From positions 2,976,001-3,040,000 of the forward strand of contig NZ_CP099489.1 of assembly GCF_023923225.1 (NCBI RefSeq): DNA of 64,000 nt, written 5' to 3'. The notes beneath the pieces are model-generated. The model worked only from the letters and a program-made list of their open reading frames with translations. It searched no databases and was not told the origin of the DNA. This document shows, in pieces, positions 26,301 through 33,730 of the stretch; position 1 is the first letter of the stretch; each line of letters starts with the position of its first letter. The position numbers were made by a program, and so were the translations under genes. This DNA comes from Ornithinimicrobium faecis. Lineage in GTDB: Bacteria > Actinomycetota > Actinomycetes > Actinomycetales > Dermatophilaceae.

Positions 26301-26516
26301 GGCGATCAGCGGGTGAGCCTGCGCCTCGCCGATCTCGTCATCATCCGAGGCGAGCCCGGTGATGACGACCCGGTCGGGGAGTCGGTGCTGCGCAGAGAGT
26401 GCGTCGAGGGTCTGCAGCACAACCGGTCCGCCGGGGTGCGTCAGGAGGAGGACGGTCACGTCCTCCACCGGAACGCGCGGTCGATCGCGCACCCGGGTCG
26501 CGGGTGTGGCGGGCAC
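23340..26516 (-). CDS. Large membrane glycosyltransferase, GT2 domain plus multi-helix region
   Basis: The 1058-residue protein has an N-terminal GT2 domain (about 18-290). VTVLLLTHPGGPVVLQTLD begins it, WIWILHDDSVPGPEAL holds the DxD-like metal site, and GGIDKAFGDGAEGLDLSWR holds the acceptor-side acidic motif. A helix follows near 295-320, then at least a dozen hydrophobic segments between about 400 and 800, and a C-terminal extracytoplasmic domain with a final helix (VALAALVLFLALPF). It probably transfers sugar to a lipid-linked acceptor or exports polysaccharide. Acceptor and sugar are unknown. GTG start, 17 bases after whiB; stop overlaps the DUF5719 start. The whiB-GT2-DUF5719 run is likely one operon. 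Confidence 0.88.
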   Translation of the reverse strand: MPATPATRVRDRPRVPVEDVTVLLLTHPGGPVVLQTLDALSAQHRLPDRVVITGLASDDDEIGEAQAHPLIAEDGVDLVVREPVPHPDQDPPLWSIIEDARAALATDATHWIWILHDDSVPGPEALSNLVEATRRSSGVGIVGPKLVRADDPRQLVSVGHRITRGGRDADAHIARELDQGQHDQRVDIIGVPLPGLLVRSDVLHAVGGIDKAFGDGAEGLDLSWRSHLAGHRVVVATDAVVRQGSNGHPAPTLTTRRRTRQMALARGSWWAAPWRALGILITSVLMGLGLLLVKRPQQAAAEFADTGAVLAPARGTGARWRFRGRKRVRRRNLSSLFAPASSAWHGTSDTVHGALTDRGAPRGGAALETGPVSEDAESLESAPSRFRTLWSWPLVLALLVAVGAALVRWRELLPALSGRGYGVTGGEVHTISGGWSQVWHSWADPWTGSGLGSGADPGAWLLPMSGFTWVVEHLPWVDATRSPAAVTVAWLLFAAIPLSVASAYFASRVAVRARWPRALIGLIWAGMAPLSAGVDEGRLGPVIAHAALPLIVAGVVVAGSRRHGVQRTTATFATVLLTALVGLFAPALLLLTSLGGLLVLLFGPGWGRLRGLLLAVLPWLLTGPWLREVLADPRTVLGGAGTTVSGGPDTPAWQTLLLHAGGSLSPTVWWTVPLLVLAVGATLRRGHRGRRAAGLLIGALLGLAAALAAPLVHLGVVPAGHTDAGEIVTAWPGLFLSVAAACLLLAAAQAVELPPALGRPAWHAPLVAVLTGVVAVAGVGTLAWTVWAGAGGPLTAAARPYPAVVDAQATGPEASRVLDLTVTDDTVTYQLVGEEPGLWVRDRVAEMVRTGADTSTPDPGEQALTDAVLALTDTGDASDSSAAHDALLDLGVGHVGLRAEPDDPLVASLDATAALSRVNAPEDLMLWRVGSGGTEDAAVPSARARLVDSDGTALAVVPVDGPHSVLRDSGEPPEGTAALVISEAAGWAQVAEVRAGGERLEPVSGQWPPQFAVTAGAADQLQVTMPPPDLTWRIGTVALAALVLFLALPFGSRRRRSS

Positions 26517-26533
26517 GATGGGTGGTGCCGCCC

Positions 26534-26806
26534 TTAGACGGCGCGCTTCTTCAACTTGCGTCGCTCCCGCTCAGAAAGACCGCCCCAGATGCCGAAGCGC
26601 TCGTCGTGTGCCAGGGCATACTCCAGGCACTCGGCGCGCACCTCGCAGCCGACGCAGACCTTCTTGGCCTCGCGGGTCGAGCCACCCTTCTCAGGAAAGA
26701 ACGCCTCGGGGTCAGTCTGTGCGCACAGGGCGCGCTCCTGCCACGAGGCTTCCTCCGACTCGGTGTCGGTGCTCGTCAAAAATGTCATGATCTCCAGCTC
26801 GTGCAC
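26534..26806 (-). CDS. whiB: WhiB2/WhmD-type iron-sulfur regulator
   Basis: The 90-residue protein has the four cluster Cys in ALCAQTD, VCVGCEVRAEC and the spacing typical of WhiB proteins, the GIWGGLSERER turn and a basic KKRAV tail. The sequence WQERALCAQTDPEAFFPEKG and the location beside manB and cofD match WhiB2/WhmD, an essential septation regulator that binds sigma factor. The start is a GTG at 26806 with GGAGG 4 bases upstream; an ATG 6 codons later is possible. A near-consensus promoter lies upstream. Confidence 0.95.
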   Translation of the reverse strand: MHELEIMTFLTSTDTESEEASWQERALCAQTDPEAFFPEKGGSTREAKKVCVGCEVRAECLEYALAHDERFGIWGGLSERERRKLKKRAV

Positions 26807-26848
26807 GGTTCCTCCAAACCCTCACCCAGCACAAGTAACAACAAGAGA

Positions 26849-26877
26849 ATTACACGCGTGTCATGCGCCATAGTCAA
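26849..26877 (-). promoter_or_regulatory. whiB promoter, near-consensus -35/-10
   Basis: TTGACT (26872-26877) and TGTAAT (26849-26854) on the minus strand are separated by exactly 17 bases and differ from the housekeeping consensus by one base each. Transcription should start near 26842, giving a leader of about 36 bases with the GGAGG site. It is the strongest promoter I see in the window and lies in its most A+T-rich patch. Confidence 0.8.
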
Positions 26878-27031
26878 GCCCTGATCTGCTAGCGGTCGTC
26901 TGACCTCGTGCTTTAGGCGTCTTACCCAACCTCTGCTATGACCCACCAGTAACCCCTGCAGGACGTTCGCAGACCGATCCACGAAGGACGCGGTGCCACG
27001 GCGGAGCGGCCCAGGTGCGAGGATTCTGGCC

Positions 27032-27073
27032 ATGAGGTTGACGGCATGAGGACGAGCACATGAGGATCACCGC
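27032..27073 (+). repeat. 14-bp start-codon cascade before and into cofD
   Basis: Three 14-base units each begin ATGAGG (27032, 27046, 27060). The first two ATGs open five-codon frames whose TGA overlaps the next ATG (ATGA). The third is the cofD start. The arrangement suggests duplication of the start region and possible re-initiation. Confidence 0.6.
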
Positions 27074-28046
27074 ACTGGCGGGCGGGGTCGGCGGCGCCCG
27101 GTTCGTGCGCGGGTTGCTGCACGAACTCCGCGAGGTCCGCGGCGACCGGGACACCGAGGTCGTCGTCGTCGGCAACACCGGCGACGACATCACCTTGTTC
27201 GGACTGCGCATCTGCCCTGACCTGGACACCATCCTCTACACCCTCGGCGGCGGCATCAACGAGGGCCAGGGGTGGGGACGCGACAGCGAGACGCACACAG
27301 TGCAGGCCGAGCTGGCCGAGCTGGGGGCCCAACCCCAGTGGTTCGGTCTGGGTGACAAGGACTTCGCCACCCATATCGCCCGCAGCCAGTGGCTCGGGCA
27401 GGGACACACCCTCAGTGAGGTCACCGAGCGTTTGGCGCAGCGGTGGGGGCTGCCCGAGCGCGGAGTCCGGGTGCTGCCAGCCACCGACACCCCGATCGAG
27501 ACGCACGTCGTGCTCGACGACCCCGACGGCGGCGAGCGCGCCGTGCACTTCCAGCAGTGGTGGGTGCAGCTGCAGGCCGCCGTGCCGGCCCGGCGCTTCA
27601 CGGTGGCCGGCCTCGGGCAGGCCGTCCCCGCCCCGGGTGTGCTGGATGCCCTCCGGACCTCCGATGTGATCCTGCTGCCGCCCAGCAACCCGGTCGTGTC
27701 GATCGGCATCATCCTCGGCGTGCCCGGGGTCCGGGATGCCCTGCGGGGGTCCCGAGCACCGGTCGTGGGCGTCAGTCCGATCATCGGTGGCGCACCCGTG
27801 CGCGGTCACGCCGACGCGTGCCTGTCGGCCATGGACGTCGAGGTCAGTGCCAACGGCGTCGCCGGGCTCTATGCCGACTTCCTGAACGGCTGGCTGATCG
27901 ATGAGGCGGACGCTGGCTCGGTCAACAGGCCGCGTCTGCAGGTCCGGCCTCTCGATCTGCGCATGCGGGACGAGGTGGGAGCTGCCCGGATCGCCGGTGC
28001 CGCCCTCGACCTGGCCGCCGACCTCGCCACCCAGCGCAGCGCATGA
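27060..28046 (+). CDS. cofD: 2-phospho-L-lactate transferase (CofD/FbiA)
   Basis: The 328-residue enzyme joins the phospho-lactate or phosphoenolpyruvate moiety to Fo, making (dehydro-)F420-0. Signatures are ALAGGVGGARFVRGL at the N-terminus, VVGNTGDDITLFGL, CPDLDTILYTLGG, ILLPPSNPVVSIG, and SPIIGGAPVRG. ATG at 27060 gives the usual N-terminus. The 3' end overlaps cofE by 4 bases. The divergent whiB gene and this pair form the conserved Rv3260c-Rv3262 arrangement. Confidence 0.96.
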   Translation: MRITALAGGVGGARFVRGLLHELREVRGDRDTEVVVVGNTGDDITLFGLRICPDLDTILYTLGGGINEGQGWGRDSETHTVQAELAELGAQPQWFGLGDKDFATHIARSQWLGQGHTLSEVTERLAQRWGLPERGVRVLPATDTPIETHVVLDDPDGGERAVHFQQWWVQLQAAVPARRFTVAGLGQAVPAPGVLDALRTSDVILLPPSNPVVSIGIILGVPGVRDALRGSRAPVVGVSPIIGGAPVRGHADACLSAMDVEVSANGVAGLYADFLNGWLIDEADAGSVNRPRLQVRPLDLRMRDEVGAARIAGAALDLAADLATQRSA

Positions 28047-29089
28047 CCGACTCGGCCCGCCGCTCGGGTGCCGTGTCGATCCACCCGCTCCACGGCATAC
28101 CGGAGGTCACCGCGGGCGACGACCTGGGCGCGCTGATCCACGACGCGCTCGTCCGTGCCGGTCTGACCCTCACCGAGGGGGACGTCCTGGCCGTCTCGAG
28201 CAAGGTGATCTCCAAGTCGGAGGGGCTGCGGGCCAGCGAGGACGGGCGCGCGGAGGCCGTGCTCGCCCAGAGTCGACGCGTGGTCGCTGAGCGCCGCACC
28301 CCGGCCGGGACCACCCGTATCGTCGAGGCCCTGGCCGGACCGGTCATGGCCGGGGCGGGCATCGACGGCTCGAACACGGGACCAGACGGCGCGCTCCTGC
28401 TGCTGCCCCACGACCCGGATCTCGCCGCCCGCCAGCTCTATGCCAGCCTGCTGAGCGCCCATGCGCCGCAACCACTTCCGCGCTTCGGCATCGTGGTGAC
28501 CGACACCGCTGGACGCCCGTGGCGTGCCGGGCAGACCGACTTCGCGCTCGGGGCGTGCTCGGTGGCCGTGGTCGAGGACCTGCGCGGTGGCAGTGACAGC
28601 GACGGGCGCGAGCTGGCCGTGACCACCCGGGCCGTGGCCGACGAGATCGCCGCCGCGGCCGACCTGGTCAAGGGCAAGTCCGCTGCGGTGCCGGTCGCCC
28701 TGATCCGCGGACTTCCGGACGGCACCGTCACCGAGCCAGGTGCGGCTGGTGCCCGGTCGCTGGTCCGCACCGGTCCCGGCGACTGGTTCGCCCTCGGCTC
28801 CGCTGAGGCGGTCCGCTCCGCCCTCGGCGTGGCTCCCGGGTCCGCCGCCGCAGACGAGGTCGGCATCCCCTCCGCCCTGGACGAGACGTCTGCCGAGCGG
28901 CTGGCCCGCGCGATCCGGCTCGCTCTGCACGGCGAGTCCCCGGCGGCGCAGGTGCGCCCCACCGAGGCAGGACTCGTCGTCGAGGCCGACGACCCCTTCG
29001 TGGCGGGTCGCCTCTGTGCCCGCCTGGAGGTCGCCCTGGCCAGCGAGTCCCTCGACGAGCTGGTCGTCACCTCGCAGCCGCTCCCCTGA
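28043..29089 (+). CDS. cofE: Coenzyme F420-0:L-glutamate ligase, intermediate length
   Basis: The 348-residue protein adds glutamate to F420-0. Residues about 10-245 are the CofE domain (LTEGDVLAVSSKVISKSEG, GIDGSNTG, LLPHDPD, VVTDTAGRPWRAGQ, EIAAAADLVKGKS). About 100 residues follow (GPGDWFALGSAEAVRSALG ... LVVEADDPFVAGRLCARL). Mycobacterial FbiB is about 450 residues and ends with an FMN nitroreductase domain that reduces dehydro-F420-0; this protein lacks that domain but is longer than stand-alone CofE. The missing reductase must be encoded elsewhere if the PEP route is used. ATGA overlap with cofD. Confidence 0.93.
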   Translation: MTDSARRSGAVSIHPLHGIPEVTAGDDLGALIHDALVRAGLTLTEGDVLAVSSKVISKSEGLRASEDGRAEAVLAQSRRVVAERRTPAGTTRIVEALAGPVMAGAGIDGSNTGPDGALLLLPHDPDLAARQLYASLLSAHAPQPLPRFGIVVTDTAGRPWRAGQTDFALGACSVAVVEDLRGGSDSDGRELAVTTRAVADEIAAAADLVKGKSAAVPVALIRGLPDGTVTEPGAAGARSLVRTGPGDWFALGSAEAVRSALGVAPGSAAADEVGIPSALDETSAERLARAIRLALHGESPAAQVRPTEAGLVVEADDPFVAGRLCARLEVALASESLDELVVTSQPLP

Positions 29090-29231
29090 GTCACCGCCTG
29101 CTCTGAAGCCCCTCGCTCGCACCCTCGGGCACCCGGCCCCGGGCACCCGACTCGATGGTGCGGGATCGGCGTTGCCTCCACCGCGCGTCAGCACGCGACA
29201 CGCCGCAACGATGTCTGCACTGTGCACGACA

Positions 29232-29281
29232 CGCGGAAGGGCGGGGCTCCGGGTGGCGCGGAAGGGCAAGGCGCCGGGTGC
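29232..29281. repeat. 25-bp imperfect tandem duplication
   Basis: Two copies beginning CGCGGAAGGGC (29232 and 29257) and containing CCGGGTG lie in the 218-base convergent gap between cofE and the AlkA-like gene. I see no gene in the rest of this gap. Confidence 0.6.
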
Positions 29282-29307
29282 GCGGGGCCGCCGCGACGGG
29301 GAGCCAG

Positions 29308-30252
29308 TCAGCGGATGGGCAGGTGGCCGCGAGGCGCCATCCGAGGTCCACGGCGCGGGCGCATCGCTCCGGCGAGCTCGAGCAGGCGCTGCACGCGATA
29401 GCGGTGACCGCGATAGGGCTCGAGCAACGCAGCCAGGGCGTCGTCATCCACCTCTTGGCCGGTCAGTGCCCACCCGATGTTCTTGGCGACGTGATAGTCG
29501 CCAAAGCTCACGGCGTCGGCATCACCGAGAGCCCGTTGCGCCGTCTCGGCTGCGGTCCACACCCCGACGCCAGGGAGCGCCCGCATCCGCCGATGCGCCT
29601 GCGGCAGTGGGAGATCGGCCACCTGCTCCAGTCGGTCCGCCACCCGCAGCACCCGCATCAGCGTGTCTGCCCGCTGCGGGCTGACGCCCATCCGCAGCCA
29701 CTCCCACGACGGCACCTGGCGCAGCCGCTCGGGTGCCGGCACAACAAACAGGCCCAGCTCCTCCCCCGGCCCCGGTGCGAGCTCCCCCAGGCGCCGGACG
29801 ATCCGCCGATAGCCGCCAAAGGCTTCCTGCCCCGTCACCTTCTGCTCGATGACCGCCGGCACCAGCGACTCCAGGACCAGCCCGGTGCGCGGCACCCGCC
29901 AGCCCTGCCCGCGCCGCTGGAGGGCGACGGCCACCGCCTCGTGACGCGGCACGAACAGCGTCGCGTCGTCATCCTGGCCCAGCATCCGCGGCAGGTGGTC
30001 CAGGATCCACTCGGTGGCCGCGGAACCACCCCAGGCGTGGGACACCACCTGCCCCTCCGCCGGACGGGTCGCCACGCGCAGAGTCACCGGCCCCAGTGGC
30101 GTGCGCACACCGCGCCAGAGCACACCGTCGGCGCTGATCCAGGTGGGATCCCCTGCGCCGCGCCGCAGCGTGCCCCACGTCGCCGCGATGTCCACGGGGC
30201 GTCCCGGGGACCACCGTCGAGCGCGCGGTCGCTGGGGGCTGGTCGCAGTCAC
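29308..30252 (-). CDS. AlkA-type DNA-3-methyladenine glycosylase (HhH-GPD)
   Basis: The 314-residue protein belongs to the HhH-GPD superfamily. The helix-hairpin-helix is LPGVGVWTAAETAQRALG and the catalytic Asp should be the D in ADAVSFGDYHVAK, which is the AlkA-like order. The sequence LVPAVIEQKVTGQEAFGGYRR matches the VEQQVT region of the family. It removes alkylated bases. I choose GTG at 30252; the longer frame to 30360 would translate the 13-bp repeat array. It is divergent from the TIGR03089 gene. Confidence 0.9.
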   Translation of the reverse strand: MTATSPQRPRARRWSPGRPVDIAATWGTLRRGAGDPTWISADGVLWRGVRTPLGPVTLRVATRPAEGQVVSHAWGGSAATEWILDHLPRMLGQDDDATLFVPRHEAVAVALQRRGQGWRVPRTGLVLESLVPAVIEQKVTGQEAFGGYRRIVRRLGELAPGPGEELGLFVVPAPERLRQVPSWEWLRMGVSPQRADTLMRVLRVADRLEQVADLPLPQAHRRMRALPGVGVWTAAETAQRALGDADAVSFGDYHVAKNIGWALTGQEVDDDALAALLEPYRGHRYRVQRLLELAGAMRPRRGPRMAPRGHLPIR

Positions 30253-30288
30253 GTCCGACAGACAATCACACGCCAGGGACTGCCCCGA

Positions 30289-30340
30289 GGGAAGCCGCTG
30301 CGGGAAGCTGCTCAGGGAAGCCGCTGAGAGAAGCTGCCCT
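30289..30340. repeat. 13-bp tandem repeat, four copies
   Basis: Four contiguous 13-base units with consensus GGGAAGCYGCTSA start at 30289, 30302, 30315 and 30328. They alternate CCG and CTG at positions 7-9, and the fourth is degenerate. They lie between divergent gene starts, 37 bases upstream of one and 46 bases upstream of the other. Confidence 0.85.
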
Positions 30341-30373
30341 GTGCGTCGTTCCGCATGCACGCTTCCTCTCGGC

Positions 30374-30379
30374 TACCGT
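30374..30379 (+). promoter_or_regulatory. Predicted -10 (TACCGT), TIGR03089 gene
   Basis: TACCGT lies exactly 6 bases before the GTG at 30386. No ribosome site is present. Confidence 0.55.
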
Positions 30380-30385
30380 GACCCC

Positions 30386-31099
30386 GTGCTCACCCCACAC
30401 CAGGCGCTCACCGACCTCGTGCACGAGGACCCGACGCGGCCTGCCATCACCTTCTATGACGACACTCCCGGCCCCACCCACGGCGAACGCATCGAGATCT
30501 CCCGTCGCGTGCTGGACAACTGGGTCGCCAAGGCAGCCAATGCCCTGCAGGAGGGCCTGGACGTCCAGCGCGGCTCGATCGTGCTGCTGGACCTGCCCTG
30601 CCCCCACTGGCGCACCTGCTACTGGGCCCTGGCGGTGTGGGCGGTCGGCGCCACGCTGACCCTGGACGCTCACGAGGGCGCGGACGTGTTCGTCACCACC
30701 GATCCCGACTCCCCCACCGCCGAGGATGCCGACGAGGTTGTCGCCGTCACGCTGGCTGCCCTGGCCCGGGAGTTTCCCGGCGAGCTGCGCTCTGGCGTGA
30801 TGGACGAGGCCAAGGAGGTCTCCAGCTTCGGGGATGGCTTCACGCCCTGGGACGAGCCGGAGACCGACGACGATGCGCTCGTCCATGACGGTGATCGCAT
30901 CGGCTACGAGGAGTTGTTCGGCCCGGCCACCTGGGCACCTGGGTCACGGGTCCTAGTGACTGACCCCTCGGCATACGATCTGCTCCGCCACCTCCTCCAC
31001 GCCCTGGCGACCGGGTCGTCCCTGGTCCTGGTGCGTGGTTCCGGCCCCGCAGCTGATGACCCCCGGATGGTCAGCGAGGGTGTGACGGTCCGCGCCTAA
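30386..31099 (+). CDS. TIGR03089 family protein
   Basis: The 237-residue protein matches the actinobacterial TIGR03089 family (Rv3268), which resembles the N-terminal part of AMP-dependent acyl-CoA synthetases: PTRPAITFYDD, ERIEISRRVLDNWVAKAANALQ and GSIVLLDLPCPHWRTCYWALAVW. It is far too short to contain the full adenylation site, so catalytic activity is not assumed. GTG at 30386 is chosen from the leaderless promoter and the family N-terminus. Confidence 0.85.
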   Translation: MLTPHQALTDLVHEDPTRPAITFYDDTPGPTHGERIEISRRVLDNWVAKAANALQEGLDVQRGSIVLLDLPCPHWRTCYWALAVWAVGATLTLDAHEGADVFVTTDPDSPTAEDADEVVAVTLAALAREFPGELRSGVMDEAKEVSSFGDGFTPWDEPETDDDALVHDGDRIGYEELFGPATWAPGSRVLVTDPSAYDLLRHLLHALATGSSLVLVRGSGPAADDPRMVSEGVTVRA

Positions 31100-31130
31100 C
31101 CCCGCCCCGCGAGGACCGGCCGGGCGCCGG

Positions 31131-31136
31131 TAGGGT
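31131..31136 (+). promoter_or_regulatory. Predicted -10 (TAGGGT), scoAB
   Basis: TAGGGT lies 7 bases before the ATG at 31144, with no Shine-Dalgarno sequence. Confidence 0.5.
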
Positions 31137-31143
31137 GCCAGGC

Positions 31144-31941
31144 ATGGACAAGGTTGTCAGAAGCGCTGCGGAAGCCGTCGCAGGCATCGAAAACGGCATG
31201 ACCCTCACGGTCGGAGGTTTCGGCATTGCCGGGATCCCGACCGTTCTCATTGACGCTGTGCTGCAGCGAGGGACCACTGACCTGGAGGTTGTCTCCAACA
31301 ACTGTGGCGTTGACGGCGCGGGCCTGGGGGTGCTGCTCGACCAGCGGCGGATCTCTCGGGTGATCGCCTCCTACGTCGGGGAGAACAAGGAGTTCGCCCG
31401 CCAGTACCTCTCCGGCGAGCTCGAGGTCGAGCTCACGCCGCAGGGCACCCTGGCTGAGAAGATGCGCTCCGCCGGCGCGGGCATCCCCGCGTTCTGGACG
31501 CCCACCGGTGTGGGCTCGCTGGTCTCCGAGGGCGGCATGCCCTGGCACTACGACTCCGAGGGCAACGTCATCAAGGCGTCCCCGCCGAAGGAGAAGCGCG
31601 AATACACCGTGCGCGGCGTCACCCGGGAGTATGTGCTGGAGGACTCGATCTTCGCCGACTTCGGGCTGCTGCGTGCCGCCAAGGGCGACCGCCACGGCAA
31701 CCTGGTCTTCAACCGCTCCGCCCGCAACTTCAACCCCCTGTGCGCCATGGCCGCAGGCGTGGCTGTCGCCGAGGTCGAGGAGCTGGTCGAGCCCGGTGAG
31801 ATCGACCCCGACGACGTGCACCTGCCCGGCATCTACGTGCAGCGGGTCCTGCCCCTGACGCCCGAGCAGGTGGCGGCCAAGGACATTGAGAAGCGCACCA
31901 CCCGCCCGCGTCCGGGCACCACCACCGATCAGGAGGCCTGA
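31144..31941 (+). CDS. scoA: 3-oxoacid CoA-transferase subunit A
   Basis: The 265-residue alpha subunit has the CoA-binding glycine loop TVGGFGIAGIP near residue 25, followed by DLEVVSNNCGVDGAGLG, IASYVGENKEF and TPQGTLAEKMRSAGAGIPAF. With subunit B it transfers CoA from succinyl-CoA to acetoacetate or similar 3-oxoacids. An in-frame GTG three codons earlier is less likely because the -10 hexamer points to the ATG. scoB follows after 3 bases. Confidence 0.95.
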   Translation: MDKVVRSAAEAVAGIENGMTLTVGGFGIAGIPTVLIDAVLQRGTTDLEVVSNNCGVDGAGLGVLLDQRRISRVIASYVGENKEFARQYLSGELEVELTPQGTLAEKMRSAGAGIPAFWTPTGVGSLVSEGGMPWHYDSEGNVIKASPPKEKREYTVRGVTREYVLEDSIFADFGLLRAAKGDRHGNLVFNRSARNFNPLCAMAAGVAVAEVEELVEPGEIDPDDVHLPGIYVQRVLPLTPEQVAAKDIEKRTTRPRPGTTTDQEA

Positions 31942-31944
31942 GCC

Positions 31945-32583
31945 ATGGCACTGACCCGTGAGCAGATGGCGGCGCGCGCTGCCCAGGAGCTCCACGACGG
32001 CGACTACGTCAACCTGGGCATCGGCATGCCGACCCTGGTGCCCAACTACGTGCCCGACGACGTGGAGCTGGTCCTGCAGTCCGAGAACGGCATCCTCGGC
32101 GTGGGCCCCTACCCCTACGAGGGCGAGGAGCACCCCGACCTGATCAACGCTGGCAAGGAGACCGTCACCCTGCGCGACGGTGCCTCGATCTTCGACTCCG
32201 CCACCAGCTTCGGCATGATCCGCGGCGGCAAGGTCGACGCGGCCATCCTGGGCGCCATGCAGGTCTCGGCCGCCGGTGACATCGCCAACTGGATGATCCC
32301 CGGCAAGATGGTCAAGGGCATGGGCGGTGCGATGGACCTGGTCCTGGGCGCCAAGAAGGTCTTCGTGCTGATGGACCACGTCGCCAAGGACGGCACCCAC
32401 AAGATCGTCCAGGAGTGCTCCCTGCCGATCACCGGCCTGCAGGTCGTGCAACGGATCATCACCGACATCGCGGTCATCGACGTCACCGACGACGGCCTGG
32501 TGCTGCGCGAGGTCGCCGAGGGCGTCACACCCGAGGAGGTCCAGGAAAAGACCGGTCCCACGCTGATCGTCGACCTGGACTAA
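31945..32583 (+). CDS. scoB: 3-oxoacid CoA-transferase subunit B
   Basis: The 212-residue beta subunit carries the catalytic glutamate motif [10 protein letters not shown] (Glu near residue 51), preceded by [12 protein letters not shown] and followed by [19 protein letters not shown] and the C-terminal [18 protein letters not shown] at 31945 with GGAGG in the scoA end. A strong hairpin follows 18 bases after the stop. Confidence 0.96.
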   Translation: MALTREQMAARAAQELHDGDYVNLGIGMPTLVPNYVPDDVELVLQSENGILGVGPYPYEGEEHPDLINAGKETVTLRDGASIFDSATSFGMIRGGKVDAAILGAMQVSAAGDIANWMIPGKMVKGMGGAMDLVLGAKKVFVLMDHVAKDGTHKIVQECSLPITGLQVVQRIITDIAVIDVTDDGLVLREVAEGVTPEEVQEKTGPTLIVDLD

Positions 32584-32601
32584 CCACACCACACCACGGC
32601 A

Positions 32602-32635
32602 CAGCCCCGACCCCGGATGCCGGGCGTCGGGGCTG
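32602..32635. terminator. Bidirectional stem-loop terminator, scoB / glycosyltransferase
   Basis: A perfect 10-bp outer stem (CAGCCCCGAC/GTCGGGGCTG) with an inner 5-bp CCCGG/CCGGG stem lies between the convergent scoB and GT2 genes. It lacks a long U-tract. Confidence 0.75.
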
Positions 32636-32664
32636 CCTGTATGCCGAGGGCCAGGTTGGGTGGG

Positions 32665-33630
32665 TCAGTCGCCCTTCGTGCCGCGCAGGAAGCCGGCTCC
32701 CCAGGACATGTGCATCGTGGCCAGGACGGCAGGGACCCGCGCTGCCACCGACGGGCCGCGCCGGGCGCCCATGGCCAGGCCCCCCACCGTGATCGCTGCG
32801 GCATAGCTGAGCGGTGCGAGCAGCGCCGGGCGCCACACGAGACCGCCGACGGTCCCAGCGGCCACGGCCAGCAGCGCCACTGGTGGTGCGAGATAGCGCG
32901 CGTTGACGGAGGCCGGGTGCTGCTTCATCACCCGGCGGCGCCACTGACCGGTCGTGAAGTACTGACGCGCCAAGGCCTCAAAGTCGGGACGCGGACGATA
33001 GGTGACCTCCAGCTCCGGATCGAACCAGACGACCCCGCCCATCTGCCGGATGCGCCAGTTCATCTCCCAGTCCTGGGCCCGTGAGTAGGTGCTGTCGTAG
33101 CCGCCCACCCGGCGCAGCCAGTCCCGCTGGAAGACCCCGAGGAAAACGGTCTCGGCGGGCCCCGACGGGCCTCCGACGTGGAACCGGGCAGAGCCCAGGC
33201 CCAGTCGCGAGCGCATCGCCAGCGCCACGGCCCGCTCGAAGTCGGTCTGTCCCTCGGCCGCCATCACGCCACCGACGTTGGCGGCGCCGGTCTCCCGCAT
33301 CACCCGGACAGCCCGGTCGATATAGCCCGGCGACAACTCGCCGTGACCGTCCATGCGCACGATGATCTCGTGTCGCGCCACGGACAGCGCAGCGTTCAGC
33401 CCGTCGGGTGTGCGGCCGGTTGGGTTCTCCACCAGGGTCACCCGCGGATCGGTGGCAACGATCTGCTCGGCGACCTCCAGCGTGCCGTCACGGCTCGGCC
33501 CCACGGCCACCACGATCTCCATCTCGCCGGCGTAGTCCTGGGCCAGGACGGACCGGACCGCCTCCGCAAGGTGCCGCTCCTCGTTGAGGACCGGCATGAT
33601 CACGGAGACAGGCGGAGAGGGGGCAGTCAC
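32665..33630 (-). CDS. Family 2 glycosyltransferase
   Basis: The 321-residue enzyme begins with VSVIMPVLNEERHLAEAV. The nucleotide-sugar metal site is in IIVRMDGHGEL (DxH rather than DxD), and GGYDSTYSRAQDWEMNWRI has the acidic acceptor motif. C-terminal hydrophobic segments at about 245-265 and 270-290 suggest membrane association. It resembles succinoglycan-type glycosyltransferases. It is divergent from the LCP gene 100 bases away, so a shared role in envelope polysaccharide is likely, by context. GTG start with a leaderless -10. Confidence 0.9.
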   Translation of the reverse strand: MTAPSPPVSVIMPVLNEERHLAEAVRSVLAQDYAGEMEIVVAVGPSRDGTLEVAEQIVATDPRVTLVENPTGRTPDGLNAALSVARHEIIVRMDGHGELSPGYIDRAVRVMRETGAANVGGVMAAEGQTDFERAVALAMRSRLGLGSARFHVGGPSGPAETVFLGVFQRDWLRRVGGYDSTYSRAQDWEMNWRIRQMGGVVWFDPELEVTYRPRPDFEALARQYFTTGQWRRRVMKQHPASVNARYLAPPVALLAVAAGTVGGLVWRPALLAPLSYAAAITVGGLAMGARRGPSVAARVPAVLATMHMSWGAGFLRGTKGD

Positions 33631-33636
33631 CCGAAG

Positions 33637-33642
33637 AGGCTA
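33637..33642 (-). promoter_or_regulatory. Predicted -10 (TAGCCT), glycosyltransferase
   Basis: TAGCCT on the minus strand lies exactly 6 bases before the GTG at 33630. Confidence 0.55.
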
Positions 33643-33718
33643 CCCGGCTGCGGCCCGAAAAGTAGTCCTGAGGGTGAGCATTCGGCGTGGGCGCCAGCCT
33701 TCCTCCAGCCGGAGCGCC

Positions 33719-33724
33719 TACTCT
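33719..33724 (+). promoter_or_regulatory. Predicted -10 (TACTCT), LCP gene
   Basis: TACTCT lies exactly 6 bases before the GTG at 33731. Confidence 0.55.
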
Positions 33725-33730
33725 GTCGGC

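Noticed and set aside
24540..26537. Plus-strand open frame of 665 codons
   Set aside because: It lies antisense to the giant glycosyltransferase and has no recognisable domain.
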